From NCBI RefSeq assembly GCF_002865645.1, contig NW_020194667.1:124001-188000 (forward strand): 64,000 nt of DNA, in the 5' to 3' direction. Positions 49,501 through 57,914 of the stretch are shown here, in pieces (position 1 is the stretch's first letter; each line of letters opens with the position of its first letter). The notes beneath the pieces were generated by a model. That model was not told the DNA's origin and searched no databases. It worked only from the letters and a program-made list of their open reading frames with translations. The stretch is from Hyaloscypha bicolor E (taxonomy: Eukaryota; Ascomycota; Leotiomycetes; Helotiales; Hyaloscyphaceae). The translations under genes and the position numbers were made by a program.

Positions 49501-50841
49501 AGACTTAACGTTGGGTCGGATGTCTCTCTTGAAATGATTGTCGAGACCAAACTTCGTGCAGTTGGTGCCATAGCACTTGGCGATCTCTGGAGGCCAAATC
49601 AATATGAGATCCACCGGCGATGCTCAACTCGTGTAAAGACGAAAGGAAAACGTGTTATGTGCTTATGGGGAGATCGCTGAAGGGTCTACGACAACCGCCA
49701 GCCCGCAAGGCGTTGATCTCAATGTCTTTGGTCTCCGCCTTGCGCGAGTGCCTCGTTGATCTGTCGGACACCTTTCTTGACCCGAGCAAACATGACATTT
49801 TGGATGGCTTTGTATCAGCATCAGAGGCTGAAACAACAAGCCACACCAGACTCATAAAGACTGCAGCGCAGATGCTTAAACAAAAGGAAATGGGTTGTGT
49901 GAAAAAGGCAGAAATTTTAAAAGGTCTACCCGAGGCTCCCTTTCCGCCAGTCCAGAAAGTACCCAAAAGGTTAACATCCTTGGGATCGCCACCTTGATCC
50001 AAGGCATCGGTGATGGCCTTGACACCTGGGCGGACTTGTCGCTTCCAGACACTTTCAATGGCGGATTTGGTGGCATCAGACCCAAAATATCTAGCAATCT
50101 CTGCACTACATATCAATAAAGACTTCTTCTTTGAGGAGTGCTGTTCAAAATCCCAAAACGTAAGGAAATGTGTAAAGTGCTTTGAAGTATTTGGGGAAAC
50201 ACGCCGGACACCTTTCGGAAAACCAGCCCCTTTTGTTTCAGCGCCAATGGGAAGCGTCTTCGGATCAATGCCCTTGGCAATCGAGTCATTGATCAACTTG
50301 GCATCTCTCTTGAGAGGGCGGAATCGATTCTCGAGAGCAGATGCAGTGCAGTCACTACCGAACCTAGCAGCAATGTCTGACAGATATCAACGGAGGCCAA
50401 CAACATCTCGCAAAACGGAAAGAAACGGTGCTCTGTGCAAATGACAAGAAACAATGAATATTTTGCCCTTGTTACCTTGGACTTTGGAAGGAGCATCGAT
50501 CAATTCAACTTTGAAGGGATCGAGGCCAGCCTCGACTGCATCTCTCAGGAGCTTGGCGTTCTTGTGCATGAGACTGCATCTGTCCCAACAAGATTTGTAT
50601 TTAACTCCATCTCCCCAGAAACGGGCGACCTCTAGATTCGCCAGCATTATCAGGAACCGCAATTTTTGAGTTCACAAACTAATGAGATTGACTGAAGGAA
50701 ACGATGAGATGGGAGGATGGCTGAGCGAAGAGATAAGGAAAGGTGTCACATACCGTTATAGTCTAGCTTCAGACCGGGGTGAGCGGCAAGGATGGCCGAA
50801 AGAAGGCGAACAGAGCTCTCGTACGACTTCCAGTTGGGCAT
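46513..50841 (-). CDS. Putative nuclear Myb/SANT-like protein with 14 tandem alternative cassette exons
   Basis: Exon 1, complement(50754-50841), encodes MPNWKSYESSVRLLSAIL... (29 residues). The last exon, complement(46513-47006), starts IAREYGEGVTGKAV, then a basic stretch (TPRKRKAPAKK, NLS-like) and a long acidic Asn/Gly-rich tail. Between them lie 14 exons (listed separately) with the pattern E-I-A-x-x-F-G-x-D-x-T-x-x-A-I-x-x-x-F-R at the start, as in small fungal Myb/SANT-like domains. All exons are phase 1-1, so any subset keeps frame apart from junction codons. Exon 1 joined directly to the last exon gives 193 residues; one cassette gives ~226-254. Strict inclusion of all 14 meets TAG at the cassette 9/10 junction. 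Function is inferred as DNA or chromatin binding. Which exons are joined is unknown without transcripts. Confidence 0.8.
47146..47244 (-). repeat. Cassette exon 14, short form (33 codons)
   Basis: Reads AMSRFLNDGRTPSSLEHTF, then RPIKKDAEAMKADT, the form closest to ordinary single-domain fungal relatives. It lacks the DPK tail of the others. Acceptor GCAG, donor GTTTGC, last base T. Confidence 0.8.
47327..47509 (-). repeat. Cassette exon 13 (61 codons)
   Basis: Reads EMAKFIGSDCTKGALEWQF, then QMAAVAAGQDPKNI. Acceptor ATAG. Donor GTACCT is preferred (last base T); GTTCTG 18 bases earlier keeps the same phase. Confidence 0.82.
47598..47750 (-). repeat. Cassette exon 12 (51 codons)
   Basis: Reads DISKYFGSDSTAGGTQFVL, then RANADRQRACADSGGDPKDL. 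Acceptor ACAG, donor GTCAGA, last base A. Confidence 0.88.
47854..48015 (-). repeat. Cassette exon 11 (54 codons)
   Basis: Reads EISSIMGSDTTPNGIKFQF, then RPIAKRQLDMKAAGLDPKDV. It shares GIKFQF with cassette 10. Acceptor ACAG, donor GTCAGG, last base G. Confidence 0.88.
48094..48261 (-). repeat. Cassette exon 10 (56 codons)
   Basis: Reads EIQQCFGSDATAGGIKFQF, then KADVNLIKNARANGIDCKGI. Acceptor CCAG, donor GTAGAA, last base G. Confidence 0.88.
48340..48507 (-). repeat. Cassette exon 9 (56 codons), ends in T
   Basis: Reads EIARCLDPELKPGTLNQHF, then NPNVKLIKDALAKGKSPMGV. Acceptor GCAG, donor GTTAGA. The last base is T, so joining to a following exon that begins AG makes TAG. Confidence 0.88.
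48605..48772 (-). repeat. Cassette exon 8 (56 codons)
   Basis: Reads EIARCFGKSATAKSIMNIF, then RPDVKLILETLKAGGDPEKI. Acceptor GCAG, donor GTCAGA, last base G. Confidence 0.88.
48875..49042 (-). repeat. Cassette exon 7 (56 codons)
   Basis: Reads EIAKCFDLELKSGALQKHF, then TPNVKLVQEARARGENPVGV. It is close to cassette 9. Acceptor TCAG, donor GTTAGG, last base C. Confidence 0.88.
49147..49314 (-). repeat. Cassette exon 6 (56 codons)
   Basis: Reads EIVKFYGSRLTKPSLMHHL, then SPNTKLLKEAVGRGEDPDSV. Acceptor ATAG, donor GTCAGA, last base G. Confidence 0.88.
49419..49586 (-). repeat. Cassette exon 5 (56 codons)
   Basis: Reads EIAKCYGTNCTKFGLDNHF, then RPNVKSIRDALARGDDPKDL. Acceptor CCAG, donor GTCAGA, last base G. 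Confidence 0.88.
49690..49827 (-). repeat. Cassette exon 4, frame-scrambled copy (46 codons)
   Basis: It starts SDADTK and ends KDIEINALRAGG in the normal frame, but the middle matches the domain only in another frame (AIQNVMFARVKKGVRQINEA). Two compensating indels therefore changed the central residues while keeping the exon open. The usual EIAxxFG start is missing. Acceptor TCAG (an earlier GCAG is also possible), donor GTAGAC, last base C. Confidence 0.6.
49930..50100 (-). repeat. Cassette exon 3 (57 codons)
   Basis: Reads EIARYFGSDATKSAIESVW, then RPGVKAITDALDQGGDPKDV. Acceptor GCAG, donor GTAGAC, last base G. Confidence 0.88.
50212..50376 (-). repeat. Cassette exon 2 (55 codons)
   Basis: Reads DIAARFGSDCTASALENRF, then RPLKRDAKLINDSI and DPKTLP. 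Acceptor TCAG, donor GTGTCC, last base G. Confidence 0.85.
50476..50631 (-). repeat. Cassette exon 1 (52 codons)
   Basis: Reads EVARFWGDGVKYKSCWDRC at the start and DPFKVELIDAPSKVQ at the end. Acceptor CTAG, donor GTAACA, last base G. It is the most diverged copy in the helix region. Confidence 0.8.
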
Positions 50842-52561
50842 TTTGTTGGCGGTGTTGACCAGTTACCGAAAGTGACTGTCAAACGTCGCAGTTAGCGAAA
50901 CTGAATTTGAAAATGCATCAAAGTCTCCCAAGGTCGAGAGAAGCGGGGTAGGAAAAGTGAAGATGAAGATGACGTGATAGGTGTATGACAAGTACCAAAG
51001 TACAGTCGATGCAGTTGCAAAGTTGAAAGCGAGTGAGAATGGCTCAGAGACAGCGATGCAGATAGATCTGTGCGATGACTGCAGGTTGCGATGGTGGATG
51101 GATGATGGTTTGAGATGTGGTATTGTGGGAGAAGGAAGATGTTTTAGAGTTGGGGTGGAAGGTTGGAAGTTGAAAGGTGCTTTGGGGAAAGTTGAAGTTT
51201 GAGCTGAGAAGGCGGATGTGGGGTGGTTGGGGAGATGGGAATTGTGCTGCGACGGGAATAGATGAATGGAAGGAGGAGAGCGTGATCGAAAATAAGTTGA
51301 AGAGTAGATCACTTACATTTGGGAAGTTTGTTTGGATATCGTGAGGTAATATGCGATGGTGGTTCAACTTGAGGTCGAGATCAACGAGCTGGTGGGAAGA
51401 AGGTCAGCGAGAGTTGGCGGGAAGAAGATTGTGGTCGAGAGAAGGTTTGAGGATTGGACGAAGAAAACAGGAAAGAGTAATACAGATGTGTGATGCGAAG
51501 AGCAAGGCGTTGTTGTTATTGTTATTATTGCGTTGACTTGGGTTGTCTTGCGAAAGAGGTTGTGGTTGAGGTCGTTGATGGGAAGAGGAAGAGGAGGGTT
51601 GCGAGACGAGGGGGGGTCTTAAGTACTATTTCGAAAGGACGGGAAGTTGGCCAGGCTAGACACGCAAAATTCGAGAGAAGGCTCGAGATTCACCGTGGGG
51701 ATGAAAGCGAGAGGCTTCTGGATTACGGAGGCTTGTGAAGTCAACGTGCAAAGGTGTGAAAGGCGGGCGGAGCCTCAAGGGCTTTGGAAGGCACAATTGC
51801 TTGGAAAATCATGGAATCTTACTCCTAGAAGCCAGTTGAAGTTTCTATACTTGTATCTCATTATCAGAATATTGTATCCCCACACAACAGGATCAATTGA
51901 GGTGGTGGTTGCCATGGTTGGTCTCGAGGCGCAAGCAGGTGTTTCCTTGACGTTCACGCTCCCTCACGATCTTTCACTTTGCCGAAGCGAGATCTGCCCT
52001 GCGCCAAAACCTGCCACAATTTGCCCCCTCTCAACCTTGTACCTTTCCTCCCCCGGATCCGCGAGCCTATCATTTCTGTCGATCATAGTTTTTGCAATCT
52101 CGGTCTGTACAGGTTTGTCTGGGAATTGTGAGATTTGACAGTTGTGGCTGTCTCGAGAGCCATTGGCCAATCGCGAAGAACGCCTGGCATTGCTTCCACC
52201 CTGGCAGCGTGGCAGCAGGGGTATCTTCACCGCCCACCAACTGAGGGAATATTGACAGTCGAAGAATTAAAGCAAACAAAGATCATAATCAACCTCTCAT
52301 CCTTGGGAGCAACGGGAGCGGGGTTATGGCCGAGGAGAAGAGTTGAGCATGTTCCGGGTATGTGCAGAAAGTTGCTTCTTAGAGGAACTGCTGGGTTGAG
52401 TGGAAGCAAACAATGAAGGTTGACGGATTGAGTAGCACAAGAGAAGAAGATGGCCTCGAGGTCATCTGCAAAGCGGCAGACTAGAAGCATTAGCAAGGGA
52501 GTCCCAGCAGCGGATTCAAAGGTAAATGCAGCTTGTCGAAAACGTGTAATTCTAATCTAGC
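50842..52561. other. Upstream region of the cassette gene
   Basis: It holds the promoter and leader of the cassette gene and the 3' flank of the PQ-loop gene. An imperfect (gtt/att)n run lies at 51508-51533. Short ORFs have no recognisable content. Confidence 0.5.
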
Positions 52562-53530
52562 TCAATCTCCCAAGTACGCATCCTTTTCTCCAGCCGGTGT
52601 CCTCGCCCTCGGCCCATTCGCATGCCCATTCATCCTCATCTCCATCCCTAATCCCTGAGCATGCTCTTTCACCATCTTGCCCGCTTCCCCATCCCCATAC
52701 ACAAAATACTGGCCGCCTAAGAACAAATCACAGCACATCTGGAATATGCCACACAGCTTGAACGTCCAGGGTATCTCACTGGTCGCCGTAAAGAACCAAA
52801 ACATCTTCATGATATCACCAGCAATCCAGTTTGCGATAACGGAGACACGAAACCCTTTGCAGGAGCGAGACTTGTAGTTGGACAGGATTTGCGGGAGCGG
52901 GAGTGTGGCTTCGACGGAGAGGCCGATGGCGCCGAGGCCTGCGGAGTAGAGGGCGTAAAGGGTTGGAATAGGGGAGATCAGGAGTTCGAGCGCGACCAGG
53001 GAGATGAAGAGGTAGAGGAGGAACTGCCAGTATCTGCATGAAAATCCGTTAGCATTCGCTCGCAGATTCTGTGCGGGCTTGGAATCAACTCACGGTTTAT
53101 GGGACCGCCATTGCCAGAAATTATACGGTCTTGGAATGTCGAATTCTCTGTCTCTTGCCCCGGCGAACGGGATTGCTGCTTCTCCTCCCTTCGACGAAGG
53201 GGACGGTCGGTGGTCGAGGGCTATTTTCAATAGCACCAATTGAATCACAATCATAATGAACGCTTGTATGAGCAAAGCTGTATCGAATCTCGCGCCTGGA
53301 TAGTAGAACACTCTATAATGTTCCCATCAGCAAAGGTTGGTTCGGGAAGCCGGAAGTGCAGCATACTTCAGCATCGATGCAACCAGCATAATCAACGGGA
53401 TATCTAACGAAAATCCAGCGCTAGATTTCGCCCGGTGCATCGAATACGTCTGGTCGGCGTAGGAAGTGATGGGCGAAATGATGATGAAGATAGGGGCGAC
53501 GAAGCCCGTTATGAAGGACACGAGGCCCAT
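52562..53530 (-). CDS. PQ-loop repeat membrane protein (Any1/PQLC1-like)
   Basis: Three exons, complement(52562-53033), (53094-53312) and (53367-53530), encode 284 residues with about seven hydrophobic segments. The first PQ-loop repeat is degenerate (PITSYADQTYSM...KSSAGFS at ~19-45); the second is clear (LPLPQILSNYKSRSCKGF at ~171-189). The size and the YADQ/KSSAGFS pattern fit the SLC66A2/PQLC1 and yeast Any1 group, linked to lipid asymmetry and endosome-Golgi membranes. The hydrophilic tail of ~50 residues is probably cytosolic. All splice sites are canonical and restore frame. Its start codon lies 381 bases from a 9 kb transposon that has displaced whatever was upstream. Confidence 0.87.
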
Positions 53531-53911
53531 CTTGAAGGAGTGTCGGGGGCGGGGGCGCGACGAAAATGCGAAAAGGGAAAATCTCGACTACAATGAGTCC
53601 ATCTATTATGATATGTACAGAGGGGAGAACAGGCGGTGCAATTGAACGCGTCGGGAGGTTTGCTGTCAAGATGTGGACTTTGGCCAACTTTCCTCGAGAT
53701 CAGCGTCGGCGATCCACCACCCATGCTCCCACGTGATTGAAAAGAGAAACTCAGGGCAGTTGGCGCAGCAATCACGAAGTGTGAGATCTTCGCAGTCGAC
53801 CCTTCAATACAGTACAATATTTTTTCGCATTAAGTTTTGGAACATTCTTTTTCATAATCATTTCAATTGTTCCGTTTCTTCTCTGGACATTGAAGGCCAG
53901 CTCGTCGGCTC
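53531..53911. promoter_or_regulatory. Promoter remnant of PQ-loop gene, left target-site copy
   Basis: Normal-GC sequence ending at the transposon. Its last five bases GGCTC (53907-53911) recur directly after the element at 62936-62940, which marks the target-site duplication. Confidence 0.7.
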
Positions 53912-53992
53912 TACTGAGGCCATTAACCTTAGCGGGCTAGCGGACAAATCCGAGAAGCGAAAAGTGATTTTCTGATTTTCTGATTTTCGCAC
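53912..53992 (+). repeat. Left terminal inverted repeat
   Basis: 81 bases. The outer ten and inner 57 bases match the right end. The spacer between them differs in sequence and length. Confidence 0.9.
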
Positions 53993-54049
53993 CCACACCT
54001 CACCAAAAAAAAAAAGTATAGCATATACGCCTTATTCTCGACTACTCCT

Positions 54050-54600
54050 AACCCCCCCTTAGCTTGCGTGGTCCGTAAGGCAAATCCCATGGATTACGAG
54101 GCACATCTCTATCTCCCTTACTTTCTGTATCCTCCATACTGCCTATATTACTCGAATTATCTATATTTCCTTCGTTCCCTTCTCCTCTAGTATCCTCACT
54201 CTCCTCTACTATAACCTTCTTCCCCATTACCTTCTGACCTTGTATCTATCTTTGTACTTGCTTTCTATATCTTATAGGCGGTCAAGGCTTTGGTATAAAG
54301 GGTTTTGCAGATACGGAGCGAGGCTTTCTAGACTTAGTAGGATTAGTATTGAGTTAATAGAAAGTATAGACTTTACCGTTATTATTATATCTATAATTTG
54401 TATAAGTACTATCGAATTCGCCTTTTATAACTATATAGTATTTAAAAGGGCCCCTCGGTCTCTTCTTATTACTATAAGTAGTATAAGCTTGAGAGGATTC
54501 GGTTCCGCAAGTATATACCAAGCTTGCCTCCAGATTTGCCTTGCCTTTCTCTAATCCCTTTAGCTCCCTGCCCTAGTATAGCTCTATCTCTCTAACTTTA
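54050..54600 (-). pseudogene. Degraded ORF with DUF3716-like domain inside the TIR element
   Basis: On the minus strand a frame reads NLEASLVYTCGTESSQ, then a region matching the spacing GPFxxCxVxxGxF...CxNCxYNxxGxxC, except that most Cys positions are Tyr (GPFKYYIVIKGEF, then TNYRYNNNGKVYTF). TGC/TGT to TAC/TAT is the change RIP makes. The other copy (7500-7700) shows the same frame, further degraded. The domain resembles DUF3716 from memory. It would encode an element-borne protein of unknown function. Confidence 0.5.
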
Positions 54601-55652
54601 GTCTTATTATTAATTTGCTTTATTACTTTAGTAGTATTATTAGATAGTATAAGGAGATTAAAGTATTATTATAGAGAAGAAAGAGGAGATTATATATAAG
54701 GAGAAGGTTAAGAAGCAGAGGGGTTTATTAGTTAAATATATTAATGAGAGAGAATATTATAGACTGAGTCTAGATTATTAGAGGATATATTATAAATATT
54801 ATTTTTTCGCTTATTTATAGCTTTATTGCCTTTTCTATTACTTTTGCCTTTACTAGAGTCGCTACCTGAAGCCATATTTGATATATCTTTAATAAAGAAA
54901 AGCTTTAATAATAGTATTATATATCGGAATCGAAGTTATTTTCGGAAGAAGGTTAAGGTTAAGGTTAAGGCTAAGATTAAAGTTAGTATAGCTATATCTT
55001 TATTATTTATCTTTGGGATATAAAGATATATATTTAATATAATTATTTAAATCCGAATAAATTTATAATAAATAATACCTGAAAATAGAAATATTAGTAC
55101 TTAATAGCCCTAGGTTAAGTATATTTAAATATTAAAAAAATTATAATTTTAGGTATTATAGTTATAAAAATAAAAATAAAAATATTCTTTCTCTTACTAA
55201 TTCGTAAAAGCTAAAATATACTAATAATAATTAAACTATACTTAATCTATATAGTTAACTAATTTACTTTACTAATTATAAATAATTCGAGGTAATTTAA
55301 ATCTTCTCAAATCTTTATATATAGCTTATTATATAAATTTCTATATTTTTATATTTAATAATACTATAATTATAATTTTTGGATAAGAAGAATTTCCTTA
55401 TTCTAATATATATAATTATATTTATTTCTTATTTTTCAAATATATAGTTATTAAATTAGAGAGGCTCAAGAATTCTAAGTAATACTTTCTCCTGAGAGAT
55501 ATATATCTTTAATAAATAGCAAAAGTAAATATGGAATTATATAATAATATAACTATCCTATACTAGTAACTTTATTTTCTATAAAACTATAACTCTATTC
55601 TATTTTTACTCTAAAACCTCTATTCTTCTTCTATATTTTTTCGACTTCGCTA

Positions 55653-56090
55653 TTAATACCAAGAGCTTCTATTCTCTACTAATACCTTCTCTATTAATAC
55701 CTTTATTAATACCTTTATTAATACCTTTATTAATACTAAAAGCTAGTATCTGACTGCCTTATAACCTTCCTTTCCTCCTCTGAACTCCTCCTTACCCCTT
55801 TTCCAAACTCCTCTTTCTTATCCCTCTTTCTTTAATACTTCTTCCATTAATACCAAGAGCTAGTATCTAACTATCTTATAACCTTCCTCTCCTCCTCCGA
55901 ACCCCTTCTTACCCCTCCTCCGAACCCCTTTTCCTTACCCCTCCTCTTTTAATACTTCTTCTATTAATACCAAGAGCTGGTATCTGACTGCCTTATAACC
56001 TTCCTCTCCTCCTCCGAACCCCTCTAAACCCCTCCTCCGAACCCCTCCTCCTTTAATACTTCTACTAATAATACTAAAAGCTGGTACCTG
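55653..56090. repeat. 117-bp minisatellite inside the TIR element
   Basis: Units beginning aatacYaaRagctRgta start at 55732, 55849, 55966 and 56070, with spacings of 117, 117 and 104 bases and a partial unit at 55653. Each unit holds tctgactgccttataacc followed by ctcctccgaacccc. Confidence 0.85.
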
Positions 56091-57865
56091 ACTACTACTT
56101 CCGGGTTACTTTTATCCAGAACTCCTATACTATAAGTCTTTAATCCACTTGCTTCTTAGAAAGCTAAATTTTAGATCCCTTTTTCCTTTCTCTAATATCT
56201 CCTTCTTTCCTTTTCCGATATCTCTTATATCTTTAGGCCCTTTAGGAATACCCTCTTTCGAACTTCCAAAAAAGAGGCTAACTCCTATTTAGATTCCTCC
56301 GAACTTTAATACCTCCTCTCCTTCTTTAATACTTATAAAAGCCTTCGGGCCATTACTAAGTACCCCTATTCTTTATCTTGGAATATATACTAACTTATTC
56401 TTATAGGAAATAGCCCTTCTCTTTCCGATCTCGACTTCTTTAATATATACTTCTTACTTTCGGGCTATTTAGACATCTCTCTATTCGCTTTTATAAAATA
56501 TATACTAATTTACTTTTTAGTTCCCCTTGCCTTACCTCTCCTTTAATATTACTATATATATACCTAGTTAGTACTAGTTCTTATAACTCATAGTTAGGCT
56601 TTCTATTTATTAAATATCCGGATATTTTATTTTACTTTTACTTTATATATTTTGTTTTATATACTTTACTTTTCTTTTATTATAGGTTAGGACTCAAATA
56701 GTATTTACCTTAAGTACTTATACTCTCGGGTATATAAGATTTCTATAGATCTTTCGGGATTATAAACTAGTTTACTTTAGTTCGGGAGAGCTTCCTCGAG
56801 AGTATTTCAGGAATTATAATATTTACTATAATCTTTCTTAAAAATTAATATAGTATGGGTATTTCTGGTCTATTTTCTCTCTATAGAGCAAACCACTACC
56901 CTAAGTCTATATAAAAGTCCTAATTATCCCTCGAGTTAAAGTATAGGTATTTCTTATTTCTATTAAATTAGATATAAAGGATAGTAGGTGCCTTTAGACT
57001 AGACTATAGTACTAGTTAAGTACTAAGACTCCCTATACTTATCTCGCAAACTTATAGTTCGAGATATATTATATTTAATAGGGCTTTCATATCTAATTAC
57101 TTTATACTATAGTAAAACGTCTTGGTATTATAATTAGGGGAGTTCTATTTTATAATCTTATCTATTACTTATAGATTTTCTAGCTAATAAGTCTTGGCTA
57201 ATAGCTAAGAAACTTATTAGCTATTTTATCTAAAGCCTCTAAGAGCGGGAAGTTGCCTTAATAAAGACTTAGTATTAAAAATAGGTTTAACTAATTAATC
57301 TAAATAAGGAGTTTATAGCAGGAGTCTCTATATATAAGTAATTCCATATAATAAACTCAAATCCTTATTCCTAGTTATATAAGTAAGCCATATAAGAAAC
57401 TCTTTCTGGCCTATTAGAATAGTCCCTGTCCCTGGTTATATAAGTTATAATATATAATAAACTCAAACTTTTCTTGGGTTATCTTTAGAAGAATTAGTAA
57501 GCTTTTCTAGATAGATTTATTAAGGCCTTGGTTTTCAAAAGTATTAGTCTAGCCTTTTTACTTCCTTTTTAGGTAATAGTTCGGCTCTCAGGAATTATAT
57601 ATAAATATCGGAATAAATAAGGAGATATACTATATATATTTTCTGGATAGATTAGGATAGAACCTATAAGATTCCCGTAATATTTTTATTAAATCTATAA
57701 TACTAGCTAGCAAAGACTTTAATAACTTTAATAAGACTTGAATTATAAGCCCGACCCTCAGATTTCCCGCTTAACTTAAAGATTAAGTAGTCTATAATAG
57801 GTTGCCTATTATAGAATATATTATACTTTTTTCCCAAAAAGTACCGGGTACTAGTAATAGTCCGG

Positions 57866-57914
57866 AAGCCCTAAAGCCCTTGAGACTCTTTATAAGTTTC
57901 GGGCTTTAGGGCTT
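57866..57914. repeat. Perfect 14-bp inverted repeat
   Basis: AAGCCCTAAAGCCC at 57866-57879 and its exact complement at 57901-57914, with a 21-base spacer. It is GC-rich within a strongly AT-rich block. Confidence 0.85.

Noticed and set aside
47007..50753. Regular ~270-base spacing of a 12-base motif, superficially like a spaced-repeat (CRISPR-like) array
   Set aside because: The spacers are homologous to each other and encode protein cassettes with splice sites. The genome is fungal. It is an exon array.
54240..54554. Plus-strand 104-codon ORF in the transposon
   Set aside because: It is the antisense of the degraded minus-strand Cys-domain frame, and its composition is low-complexity.
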